Source: Takakia lepidozioides
Taxonomy: Eukaryota > Streptophyta > Takakiopsida > Takakiales > Takakiaceae
Assembly (NCBI GenBank): GCA_030704615.1
Contig: CM060731.1
Location: 78,904,756 to 78,968,755, forward strand
Length of the DNA: 64,000 bases
Reading direction: 5' to 3'
Both the position numbers and the translations under genes were made by a program. Below the pieces are notes generated by a model. That model worked only from the letters and a program-made list of their open reading frames with translations. It did no database searches and was not told the DNA's origin. Below, piece by piece: positions 10,790-21,723 of the stretch (position 1 is its first letter; each line of letters opens with the position of its first letter).

Positions 10790-11262
10790 GATGGAAATTC
10801 GGCACCGAATTTCCATCCTGCAGGTAATTCGGAGCGCGGACGGATGGAAATTCGGCGCCGTTTTTCCATCCGGGGGATGATCTCAGTCGACCAGGTGTCA
10901 GCCTCTCTCCCTGAAACGACTTCATCCAGCCGGCCTCCGATGGAAATTCGGCGCCGTTTTTCCATCCGGGGGATGTTCTCTTTCGGCCAGGTGTCGGCCT
11001 TCGATGGAAATTCGGCGCCGTTTTTCCATCCGGGGGATGTTCTCTGTCGAGCAGGTGTCGGCCTCTCCCCCCGAAACGACTTCATCCGGCTGGCCTCCGA
11101 TGGAAATTCGACGTCGTTTTTCCATCCGGGGGATGATCTCAGTCGGCCAGGTGTCGGCCTCTTCCCCCCGAGACGACTTCATCCAACGGGCCTCGGATGG
11201 AAATTCGGTGCCGTTTTTCCATCCGGGGGATGTTCTCTGTCGGCCAGGTGTCGGCCTCTCGG
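10790..11262. repeat. about 96-bp tandem repeat with GGCGCC palindrome
   Basis: Five units in which GATGGAAATTCGGCGCC starts at 10843, 10939, 11003, 11099 and about 11196. The spacing is 96, 64, 96 and 97 bp, so the second unit lacks about 32 bp. Each unit has the GGCGCC core flanked by TGGAAATTC and GTTTTTCCATCC, then a block with GGCCAGGTGTCGGCCT. The copy at 11099 has GACGTC in place of GGCGCC. The palindrome is shared with the neighbouring 53-bp array but the rest of the unit is different. Confidence 0.85.
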
Positions 11263-12245
11263 CTCACATGAAAAAATGTTGAATCGCAAAAGATTGAGTT
11301 GAAGCTCCAATCCATGCGCAAATTTTTGAACGACTCTCTTTCAATTCAAAGACAACAATAACAATGCATGTGATGGGGTTGGGAATGATGCATGAGGTCA
11401 GGCTTCCTTGTATTTCTCTATTTGCATCGCAGTTGCCCTCCCATGCTAAAGTGAAGCATGAGGATAAGATCGTGAAGCTCATGGCAATGCGGTTAGATGA
11501 TTTAGATGGAGTGGTTAATTGGGTCCTGAGTTCTAATCGGATACTGTTTCAGAAAAAGAAAAATCATAAAACATCATAAGTTAAAACATTATTGTTTCAG
11601 TAGAGGCAACTTCATATGAATCATAGCCAATGCCATAGGCCATTCTGGGCTAGGTTATACCATTGATGTATATCCATTCCAATCTTTTAAACCATCCTGG
11701 ACCAACATGCGGATTGCAACAGTTGAAAACCAGAAAAATATACCACCTCAAAGTATATATGAGAATCTGAGGAGGAGATAAGTGTGACATTTTCCCATAT
11801 CAAAAAAATGATAAGGGCTCTACATCTATTTCAAAAGTGACTATGTACACTTAATTGTCCAGTATTTGTGCCTTACTAAGATGTATTTCCAGGCTTTTCT
11901 TTTAGGTCCACATTGAGCAGTAACCTTGGCACCCTCCCACCCTATTTATTTCCCAAGTAAACATGATCCAGGTCCTTTAATGATTGTGCCTTGTTATGGG
12001 GCTGATTTGTCATTTCCAGTTTCTAGTCCAATTTTTACTGATTGAACTGTCTTTGTCTCGACAAGACAAGTCCAATTACCCTCTGGTTCTTAAGTTAGAA
12101 TGTCCTCCTCCGCCTCTGTTTTCTTGTGAGTTAGGTTGTCGTCCATCTCTAGAGTCTATTAAGTTATTGTACACCCTTTGCGTCTATAGGTTTTGGCCTA
12201 TAATAATTACCCACGCTCTTTTGTTTTCTTATTTTTCTGTTATCT
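11263..12245. other. intergenic DNA, nothing recognised
   Basis: AT-rich sequence without coding or repeat signal that I can support. Confidence 0.4.
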
Positions 12246-12248
12246 AGA

Positions 12249-12714
12249 GTTTCTCCATCAACAAGGTCACCGTGGCCGCCGTTGAGCCTTTGCCAAAACT
12301 TGGTGTTCACCTTATGGATTCGCTTATCAAGGTCGACTTGCAGGCATTGACATCTACTCAAACTGATTCAGATGTGTGTTACAAGCTTGGGACACGCTTG
12401 GGATGGAGCCGCTGTCCGAAGACGAGTTGGCTTATACCCTTTCCCTCGATACAACCAAAACTATTATGATGATGCGAAAAGTAGGTTGCAGCACAAAGCC
12501 CTATAAAAGATGGATTAAGAAGCTAGAATTGTCCGAAGAGGTTGATGGTCCCAAGTTCATAGCATTTTTGAGAGACCAACATGACTCTTGGTCAGATTTC
12601 CGGTTGTGTCAGCCGAAAGTGGTCGCGGCGGCGGACATGTTGGAAAGCCTCATGTTCAAGCTAATGAAGATGTTGCACGATGCCATTGAATTGGGAAGGA
12701 AGACTATGATAAGG
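12249..12714 (+). pseudogene. unidentified coding block, frameshifted
   Basis: A codon-like stretch on the plus strand. It reads FSINKVTVAAVEPLPKLGV then HLMDSLIKVDLQALTSTQ, changes frame near 12385-12405, and continues with LGMEPLSEDELAYTLSLD, PYKRWIKKLELSEEV, FIAFLRDQHDSW and KLMKMLHDAIELGRKTM before a possible donor site (GTACAAC, 12714). The composition (mixed charged and hydrophobic helices, few stops) looks like real protein. I do not recognise the family. It may be a single exon of a decayed gene or transposon. Confidence 0.4.
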
Positions 12715-15357
12715 TACAACTTCTGTCCTTTAGTTTTATTGGTTATAAGGACTTGTGTGTCATTTATCCATGGTATGTTGTGAAGAGATTTCCCTGTCGT
12801 ATTAGACTCATTCTGCCTCCACCCTTCCCCTTTGTCAAATCACATACTATTTTGTATATCGTCACTGCCAAAACGACTCGAATTTGCAGCCCCAAAGCAG
12901 AGTGATCCGTAGATCCGGTGTCGTATCCCTTACTCACAAGATCTTTGACATAAGCATCTTCAGCCCAACTCATACAATAATTGAGCCATCTGACATGTCA
13001 AACTGCAGTAGCATTCATCAAGTCATTCTTGTCCAGAAATTGACAGAGAAGCGTCATATAAGAAATCCGCTCGAAGTGCAATGAGAAGGGATAAAAGTGA
13101 ACATTCTTTTCGTTTATGTTCTCCTTCAGCAAAAATGCATGCTTTAAAAGAGACATAATTTCCAATGGCATATCGTATCACATCAATTGAATTGTTTGAA
13201 GACTTAATGTTTCGTTAAACTACTTGGCCTTGTATGACTTGAGGTCATGAGGTAAATAGAAGTGAGGTCTCTGCATCATTCTACTGGCATATTGCATTGC
13301 AAACTGGCAGCTAGATGAGGAAGGGAATGGAGAGAGGAAGTAAAGTCAGGTGGAGGATACCTCGGCAAATTTTCCTCTCTTTAGTACAATGTCTGCTACT
13401 GTTTGTGGAGGTCCGGGAGCAGGTGCTGGGGTCAGTTACATTATTTGCAGTGCATAAACTACTTCCATGAAGGTACAATATATATGTCTTGAATCCATCG
13501 TCTTTGTTGGGCTGGCAGTCACATTAGCTACCTTCACCAAAGCAAAACAAAAACCTTTAGGTTGATGGAGCACGACGTGTTTTTGGTTGAAGAATGCTTT
13601 CCAAAGTAGGCAGATTTTGGTAGTCTTTCAAATACTTCTTTCCTTAAAGTACTTTGGTATGCTAATGTGTAACATACTTGCCAAGAGTTGGAGTTGTCCT
13701 GGATTCTAAAGTATTGCGGGCCATTGTGCGTAGCAGAGCAATATTATGTACTAATGGATGTTTGTAGTTGAATTGGGTGCATGTGCTGCCCTTCATCAGC
13801 ACTGAATTAGGTATGAAATGCCATTTCATAGGTGGAATCATTCTACGTCAAATTTGTGGATTGTTTACTACGCATTTGAGAAACATTGAAAGTTGATCTA
13901 ACCCCCTAGTAATAGTAAACAACAATGCAGCAAAACAACTCTCCCACTGATTCAGTAAAGATAGTTACATGTCCATATTTTTTGGACAGTTTAGAATGTG
14001 TATCGGATGAACTTACAATGCTTGCAATCTCACGAACTTGTGAACATGTAAATGACAAGCAGAAACTCGGGTGCATGTGCAATCTTACACGGAAACTGGG
14101 TTGTGCCGCTATGGCACGCTGTGCAGTTTTATACACGAATATGATATTTTGAGTAAAATCTCTGGCCTGGTTTTTCCTCCACTGTGTCAACGACTTAGAA
14201 GCCTCAGACCAGCCCGAATAGCTCTGTTTATATATGACGCCAACTCAAGTTAGCGTAAATAAGAGCCTCTTCCCTTACAGGAACTACCCCTTTCATGCGA
14301 ACAACCCATGATATAAAAGATGAAGGACCATTTGGCCAAGTTGATGCATAGTGCCTACACCCAAGGGCAGGCAAGGCCAACAAGTGAATGTATGTCCAAA
14401 CTTCAAACTCCAAACAGTGCCTACTTCAGAGTGCATGGATGCAAATAAGATGCTCTGGTTCCACTAAACTTTGGATGAAACCTCACAATAATAGATGTGT
14501 CTAAGTTTAGGTGCTACCTGAAAGGGATACCCTTACAGGTGCTAACTGCTGAGAGGAGGTGATAATTGGGGACTGAGTAGAGGTGTTATATGGGGAAAGC
14601 AAAGGGGACAACTAACCTTAGGTGCTAAGTCTACATGTTAACTGTAAAGAAAAAAAATGGCAATATGGGAAAAGCTGTAGCAGGACTTAGATATTTTGGA
14701 CATTCCTCTTATAGGGAGTGGAGGAGAGAGATGAATATAGTCAACCACAGGCTTCAAGAATCATGACCAGTTTATTTTGCATGGGAGAATACAAGTTGCA
14801 TATTAAAAGAACTGACAGCCTATTGATCCAGCCTATGATCTATGGTGGGGTGGAGTTGGGCAGGGCGGAGCAGAGGAGCAGAGGAAGGAGGTGTAGTTGG
14901 CCAGGCCGGAGCTCTGCTCTGCTGTTGCAGAGAGGGAGGAAGGAAGAAGCACGTGTTTGGGTTGAAGATGTCGAACTCTGATGGTGCCTAGTGAGTGTCC
15001 AATCCTCCTCACTGATGGGGTATCGATGTGGATATGCGAGATGAATTGCATCGATGGACCCACGGGATGCAATGAGTGCGTTCAAGATACGTTCCAATGC
15101 GCGTCCTTTCTTGCACCATCACTGCAGCCTCGGATGCGTTTACATTGTGGAGAGGTGTTTGTCATAGCCGGACAGGAGGGAGGTATACTGAAGCTGCCAG
15201 ACAAGTCTACTAGCTGCATTGGGTATCGTTCAAATCTTCAGCTTGTAGGAGGAGGAGGTGTTCCTTTCTTCTAGAGCTTTAATGCTGCTTTGATGCATGT
15301 GGGTGAACGGCATTTGACAAGTTTTGGAGCGTGCTTGTCCAGTTTTTGGGTTACACA
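12715..15357. other. long intergenic region upstream of the transporter gene
   Basis: About 2.6 kb with no supported gene on either strand. A GGAG/GGCGGAGCAG-rich patch lies near 14850-14900. The 3' end must contain the promoter and 5' leader of the transporter gene, but I see no unambiguous TATA box. Confidence 0.4.
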
Positions 15358-16407
15358 ATGACAGAGAAGGGAGAAGGAAGAAGCTTTGGGACGGTTACGG
15401 TGGTGCTGGGGTACGCGTTATGCTCCAGCCTGCTTGCTGTGATAAACAAGTACGCCATCACGTACTTTCCGTTTCCAGGGCTCCTCACCGCATTGCAATA
15501 CGCAACCAGTGTGGTTGGTGTTTGGGTGGCAGGGAAGCTTGGGCTAGTCTACCATGATCCCTTCAGTTGGGATACAGCAAAGAAGTTTCTTCCTGCCGCA
15601 CTCGTCTTCTACCTCGCAATATTTACCAACACAAACCTTCTCAAGCACGCGAACGTGGATACCTTCATAGTTTTCAGATCGTCAACGCCCCTCCTCGTGG
15701 CCATTGCGGACTCTATCTTTCGAAACCAGGCACTACCTTCCAAGTACACATTTGCCTCACTATTGGTGATTCTTGGCGGGGCCATAGGATATGTCTTCAC
15801 TGACTCTGCTTTCACGGTAACTGCCTACTCCTGGGCCATTGCGTACCTCGTCACCATATGCACGGAGATGGTATACATCAAGCACATGGTGACGGACCTT
15901 GGGCTGAATACGTGGGGATTTGTGTTCTACAATAACTTGTTGTCGCTAATGCTGTCCCCTTTCTTCTTGGTTGGAATGGGGGAGTACCGTGACATTGCAC
16001 ATGCTTCCTTAGAAGAAGGGAGTTGGGTTGTGTCCGTCGTTGCAGTCGCGCTTTCCTGTCTGTTTGGCTTGGCTATCAGCTTTTTCGGGTTCGCGGCGAG
16101 AAAGGCGATCTCCGCAACGGCATTCACCGTAACAGGTGTGGTAAACAAGCTCCTGACGGTGGTGATCAATGTTCTGATTTGGGACAAGCACGCAAGCATC
16201 CCTGGTCTGGCGTGCCTTCTTTTCACAATTGGTGGCGGTGTCCTTTACCAGCAATCAACGATCACGAACACCGCTACTACGCCCCCCACAACCGTCACAA
16301 AAGAGGATGAAGAGAAAGGCTTACTAGCGCCAAGCGACCTTGACACTGACACAAGACCGGGCGAAGAATCTACAGCCATGATGATGAAAGCAGCACCAGG
16401 TAAATAG
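15358..16407 (+). CDS. Golgi GDP-sugar (GDP-fucose type) transporter, GONST4/GFT1-like
   Basis: A single-exon gene of 349 codons starting at the ATG at 15358 (MTEKGEGRSFG); an in-frame GTG further upstream is not used. The product is a multi-pass membrane protein of the NST/TPT family that exchanges nucleotide sugars across the Golgi membrane. Conserved segments match, as I know the family, the plant GONST4/GFT1 clade: ALCSSLLAVINKYAIT, LTALQYATS, FYLAIFTNTNLLKHANVDTF, IVFRSSTPLLVAIADS, YSWAIAYLVTICTEMVYIKH, FGFAARKAISATAFTVTGVV and VINVLIWDKHAS. About ten hydrophobic segments are visible, followed by a hydrophilic cytosolic tail rich in Thr, Asp and Glu. The family's GDP-binding G-x-x-N-K region corresponds to the TGVVNK stretch. 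Substrate (GDP-fucose rather than GDP-mannose or GDP-galactose) is inferred from clade resemblance. Confidence 0.9.
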   Translation: MTEKGEGRSFGTVTVVLGYALCSSLLAVINKYAITYFPFPGLLTALQYATSVVGVWVAGKLGLVYHDPFSWDTAKKFLPAALVFYLAIFTNTNLLKHANVDTFIVFRSSTPLLVAIADSIFRNQALPSKYTFASLLVILGGAIGYVFTDSAFTVTAYSWAIAYLVTICTEMVYIKHMVTDLGLNTWGFVFYNNLLSLMLSPFFLVGMGEYRDIAHASLEEGSWVVSVVAVALSCLFGLAISFFGFAARKAISATAFTVTGVVNKLLTVVINVLIWDKHASIPGLACLLFTIGGGVLYQQSTITNTATTPPTTVTKEDEEKGLLAPSDLDTDTRPGEESTAMMMKAAPGK

Positions 16408-17406
16408 ATGCAGGGATTTTGCAATTCTGGAGCCATGTGTGGCAGATAACCCCATCTCAAATTCATACAATGTCTGTCTGTGCTGTGATACCTTTGTGAA
16501 ATTCTCATATTTTCAACTGCCAAGCATGAACACCCTTCAACAAGGCCTGCATGGGGCTTAGGCAATGTGCAGGCCCATTTTTGGGATCATCTAATCTCTC
16601 TGACACATCAAAGGGACTAGACTTGCCATTCTTGTGTCTCACAAGCAATTTATGCACACTGGAAGTGACACCATCCTCCATGGCCGGTGCTTCATGATTG
16701 ACACATCACCACAGAAGGTCTCATTTAGGAGACTCTCAAAATTCTTTCTGAAGTAACTGCAGAGATAGGTAGAAAGTAAAGAATACAGGATCAACCTTTG
16801 TGTATGTTGGAAAAGTAAACAGGGGGGACAGCAGATGTAGTGTCATGTGAACCTCTCACTGAATGTGAAAATTGTATTTCTATGAACCTGTTGTCTCCAT
16901 TTTGAAACAGTCACATTGATTGTCAAACTGAAAACCACAGATTGAATGCTTGGAATTGGTCACTTGCTGTTCAAGGGGCTCATCAGTGGATTGTTAGTGG
17001 GTGAACCTCCCTGTTGATTGAAGGTTAGCTGTACAGTGCACTAATTCGGATGAGTACCTGCGATGGTTGATTATCTGCTTATGAGTAATTCAAGGCTCAA
17101 GCATGTGAGACATTTACAGCTCTGTATCTTAGGCCTAGTAGCTACAAAGTGGTTGCTAGGCTGATGCAGTAAAATTGGACATACTTAATGTCTGTGTCTG
17201 TAGGCCTGCGATTGTGATGCACTGCCCTCCACCTTAGTTATGTGATGTTAGTTCCTGCACCATGGTGTATCTCTTCAATCTAGAATAAACCCTGAACCAA
17301 GGTCTCTGGAAGGTGTCAAGTCTCTCCTGTCATGTATCCTGTCATCTAGGACCCTCGGCACAAGGTAAAGAAGGTAAGAAAGAATGCCAGCAATGGGCTG
17401 ATGAGT
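16408..17406. other. intergenic region between convergent genes
   Basis: This is the 3' flank of the transporter gene (plus) and of the glycosyltransferase gene (minus). No further gene is seen. Both transcripts should end here. Confidence 0.5.
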
Positions 17407-19746
17407 TCATAAGAAACTGCCATTTGAACTGCAGTCACATTGATCACTGTCCCACGGTATTGTGAAATCCTTGGCATGGCGTTCAGCCTCTGGTTTGCTG
17501 AGTTCTGTCTGCATCTCATTGAACTCAGCTATGACTCCACTCAACCATCCACTGATGTGTGCTGCATCAATGCCCACTGGTTGATCCTTGAAGAAGGAGA
17601 AGCACTCCATGCTATTTTCTGGATTTGGGCAGTCGGGTGTGTTAGGATCCCTCCAGTAGTCTTTGTGGTATAATCCCACCCAGTCTGCTAATAGTCGATA
17701 GATGTACTGCCCATGCCCAGCTAACTCTAGCCAGCCTTTGGGAAACATTTCGAGGATTTGCCCAGCTGGGCTCATAAAAATCATGTTGGTAAGTTGAGCT
17801 CCATGCACAGACACAAGAATATCTGTTTTACTCATAATGGCCACCTATTTATCACAAAGCACTGCAAAAAGTCAGTATGTTACGAACGCTTGCCTCAGTG
17901 TACCTCTGAGCTGTTCCTTGGCGACAGAACGTAGTATAATCTCTAACCGGTGATCTGAGCGCGGTAAGTCAACCAACCCTGCTAGGACCAAATTACATGG
18001 GAATACATTCACTGTGGAAGGAGAGACTGTAATAACTTATACCTGTTCGCAGAAAGTAAGGCTTGACACCACCATGGGGCCCCACTCGCACCCTTCCACC
18101 TTTGCACACTCAGTCCTCACAACCTCTTCCCACGCAGATAAATTCTTGTATGCACGCCCACCGGTGCGTACCATCAACGTGACCCGAACTGACTGCTTAT
18201 CTGTGGGCCCAGGCCTGGAGATGGGGACTTTGCAGTATCGCCGGGCTTGACACCGAACCTCTCTGTAGATATCTCTCATCAACTCTGCGGGAACCCCTCC
18301 AATTCCACTCCGACTGAGAACTGCATCCTCAAAGCAAACAGGACGGTCGTCATACTGCATTTGTTCTGGAACTGAGGGCAATCCGACTGCAGCAAACACC
18401 TGGAGGATTGCACAACACATAGAGTAAATTACAAGCACTGATCTTCAAGAATCAGCTTCAAGTCTCACCATTTATTCTAATGTTTCACAGCATTGACCTC
18501 GACTATCAAAAATTCAGGACAGCTTTGAGCTGAATCTTCCATGACAATTGATGCATGCTGGGTCCTTGACAATATCTGTGTTACAACCTAACAGTCCACT
18601 CCATCTCGACTTCTAGAAAAGTCACAGTCAATGATGTCCTCACTTAATGTGGATTTGTCTTCCTTTACTTGTTCTACGTTGTAACTGATTCCCAGCTGGT
18701 TATGGTGGTCCGAAGCATCTTCGTTCCACCAGGTCCAATGGCTTTTAACGCATCAAAACCATCGGGGGTCCATGCATGACCTTTCTGTACTGCGGATATT
18801 AGTTATCGATGTATCACAGATGAAAATGGTTAATCGCAAATAAACTGTTCTAGATCTGAAAGGAGTCCTGAGCGCTGATTGCATTTAGCACCTGACTGAT
18901 CCAGCTACCCATGTCCTGCCTCAGTTCCGCCCAGTGGTACAGGAGAAGCCGTTGAGCATCCTGGCAGCCATGGGCCTTTTTCCAATACACAAATTGCACG
19001 AGATTATACATGGAATGCCAAGGATTGGTAAAATCCCAGTATGTCTCTGAGATGAGAGTAGTTCCTTTGAGGAAGACGGCCTGTTGGGGGAGGGCCTCCT
19101 GCCATGCATACGCATACGAATTCTGGCTCCCATCCTTTGTGTGGTTCCCCAAGAAACAGAGATGCTTGCCACCAGAGGTGTTAGATGGGAATTCAAACAG
19201 CTCTGGCGGCCCTCTTTGGAGCCCTCGCCCCATGATATCAGACATGAAACCATGGACGCCATTAACCTCTTTATCTTTCAGAGGGCGCCACTTCACAGGC
19301 TCGGATAGATGGCCTGAAGGTAATTGGGATCTCAGAGTCTCTAGTTTTTCCTTCAAAGCGATGGCCTCACGAAACTGATCCTGCAGTTGACGGTCCTGAC
19401 TGTGGGTGCTGTTCTCCAGTGTCAACTGCAGTTGAAGGTCCCGGCTGAGGGTGCTCTTCTCGAGGGCCTCCAGTCGCATTAACAGAAGCCGGGAAACGTT
19501 GAGGCTTTGATCAAGCTGAAACTGGAGCGATGCTCGGGCCTCTTCCAGCAGATTGTACGTCTGTAGAAAATGTTGAGTGTGGTTGAATTGGTGCGAGGGG
19601 AGCCCGTCGATGGCTAAGAGAAATTGTAGCTGCCCCATATGTGCCCACCCCTGCCACAGCACCACCAAGATCACCGTCACCACTGCCAGATTTGGCAAGC
19701 TGCGCCAGTTCTTCTTCCGGCCCACCCCGCCCGACAGGGTCACCAT
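17407..19746 (-). CDS. GT61/DUF563 family glycosyltransferase, type II membrane protein
   Basis: A multi-exon gene on the minus strand. Exon 1 begins at the ATG at 19746, with a short basic N-terminus, a single membrane anchor (LAVVTVILVVLWQGW), a coiled-coil-like stem rich in Gln and Leu, then the catalytic start (SETYWDFTNPWHSMYNLVQF). It probably ends at a GTGCTA donor near 18889. A small second exon likely begins at 18787 (KGHAWTPDGFDALKAIGPGG); its donor is not resolved. The third exon is 18399-18043 (VFAAVGLPSVPEQ through VRTGGRAYKNLSAW to TFCEQ) with a GTATAAG donor. The last is 17844-17407, with KTDILVSVHGAQLTNMIFM, EMFPKGWLELAGHGQYIY and the stop. The HGAQLTN motif is the family hallmark of GT61 enzymes, which transfer xylose, arabinose or GlcNAc in the secretory pathway. 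The acceptor cannot be told. Confidence 0.8.
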
Positions 19747-20200
19747 CTTCGCTTACCTGTTCAAAAGCACCCACTCGCGAGTTGATATCAGTCACTTCAA
19801 CATCTCGGGAGGACCCATCTGCTATAATGAGCATTGATATCACATGTCTGTAATTGGATCTATGTCCCTCTCAGCCGCTCCAGGCTGAGTCCAGGTTAAG
19901 TATAGTCTCTCTCTCGACTCCACCGCCGTCTCCACAGGCTTCGTTTTTGACTAAGAAGTCCGGTCAGAGCTTTGCACGTACCAAGGGTTTTATCACAGCG
20001 ACGGGTGATTTGTAACGGACGTGGTACGTGGTGAAGAGTAGATGGTGATGCCACGTTCCTGGATTCCAGCTACAGGAGTGACTATCCCTCCTGCTGTGAC
20101 GGCAAGATCAGCCCTGGCTGATGATACACTGACATCCGGGTTACGGAATAGTGGAACAGTGACGGCCGTCACTGTTTCACTTCCGCATGGAGCACGCTCA
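19747..20200. other. 5' flank of the glycosyltransferase gene
   Basis: Upstream region of the minus-strand glycosyltransferase gene. No coding signal of its own. Confidence 0.4.
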
Positions 20201-20419
20201 ATGCCTCTGCATCCCTGAAGATGTGGAAAAGAGAAAGACGCAGCTGCAGGAAAGCACAATCATGGAAGAGAGATCTGTCTGTTCTGGGACTGTCCAGTAG
20301 AGTTGTCGCCAGCGTTTCACAAAACTCTGAGCTCTCTTCATCTTCGACTAAAAGGAAGCTGAATGGTGGTGGATTTGGAGAGAGTGTCCCTGGCTACAAG
20401 TGATCGCATGTATGAAAAG

Positions 20420-20796
20420 ACAATCATTGCTGCCGGTGAGGTGCTGGATAGGAGATTAGCTCTTTGTCGGCGCAATGTGTGCTGCTGGGTTTTGCGAAGC
20501 ATGCCTTAGACCTGCCGTGAAGAGGCTTTATGCATCTTTGCAACTTAGAGGTTATCTTGCAAGCACTCCTGATGGTGGCCGAGGATGCAGGGCTGATTTC
20601 GAAAATCAATTCCGAATCTTACCGTAAGCTGTGCGCATTGGCCAAGATCAGCGCCCCGAAACTGAAATCCTACAAAGATACATTCATACACCTCGGGGAA
20701 AAAGCACAACCTGATGCATTACTACGTCTACACAACGTCTTCGACATCGCCCACCGTGTGAGTCGGGGCAATGTCAGAGTCAGAATTTCTGTTTGA
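20420..20796 (+). pseudogene. unidentified coding fragment
   Basis: The plus strand has a frame reading VILQALLMVAEDAGLISK then SESYRKLCALAKISAPKLK and LHNVFDIAHRVSRGNV, preceded in another frame by KTIIAAGEVLDRRLALCRRN. It looks protein-like (amphipathic helices, no low complexity) but has frame breaks and no neighbours of the same kind. I recognise no family. It may be a relic or an isolated exon. Confidence 0.3.
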
Positions 20797-21723
20797 GCTG
20801 CCAATCTGCAGCGATGCACGATAACTTCAGGGGTGAAGATAGTTGGGAAAATCAAGGAGGTGGAGCTGATGTCTGCAGAGGGCATCAAGTTACAAATTTG
20901 CTGGTGCTTCTTCTCCTGTCGTGCGAAACTGCAAGGTCTCACTTCTTATCCGCTTGTCCAGCGTAATTGCAACTAGCTGTTTTCTTCTTGGCATATGCTT
21001 CACACTTACAGTCTTGCTTCGTAGTGAGTTTCTGGGGATGTCGATGGACATCTCAAGCCCCATGAGAACTAGAATTCATGTTGCCTGCATTGTAGACAGA
21101 GAATCGGCGAGCTCAGAGAGAGGTCCTGCAGTAGTTCGATCCGCGAGTTCTCTCCAAGAAGCAGGGCCAAGAGTCGAGGAAGACGATGCCGGGCAGAATT
21201 TCCATCCAATTAATTCATCCGATACGTATTTATCCATTTCCTGAGATGACAAACGTCGTAATATGTAATACCCAACACTAGCCTCATGGATGAAACATCC
21301 ACGAACGCGGAGTTTCATCCATCCACAAGAGGGATCTTCCTACCCGTTCCTTGCCTTTCCTTCCCCTTTCCTTTCCTCTCCCATTTTTTGTCTCTGCGCT
21401 CGGTTGACCCGATCTGGTGTCCACTTCCTGGCAATTTCTCTTTGCCAATCCATGCGAAATTCTGTCTCCATGCGGATCCGTAAGAAGGGTTATTTTCGTT
21501 GACGATTTTTCTCTCTGTTTTGGCTACTCAATTCTGATAACTCCGGGCCTCCTCCTTTGGGGCTCTTTGATCTCAGCTTGTAACGTAGCGTATATCCTTG
21601 GACCTCGCCGCTCCAGTCTCAATTTTTATTTGGGTTTCTTTTTCATCTCGAGTTCATTACCTGGTTTACGTACTTTGGAAGGCAATAGACGGAAGTGGAA
21701 GGTGAAGAGGGGACCGCACGGAA
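20797..21723. promoter_or_regulatory. upstream region of the first Rab5 gene
   Basis: No gene is supported. A cluster of ATCC/CATCCA words lies at 21195-21325. The pyrimidine-rich stretch at 21340-21400 is a plausible leader region of the Rab5 gene that starts at 21724. This is positional inference. Confidence 0.3.

Noticed and set aside
10078-11085. 335-codon open frame on the minus strand
   Set aside because: It runs through the 53-bp and 96-bp arrays. The protein is the three-frame translation of a repeat whose period is not a multiple of three, so the open frame is a by-product.
15331-15357. upstream in-frame GTG as start of the transporter
   Set aside because: An ATG at 15358 directly precedes the conserved N-terminus; nuclear plant genes very rarely start at GTG.
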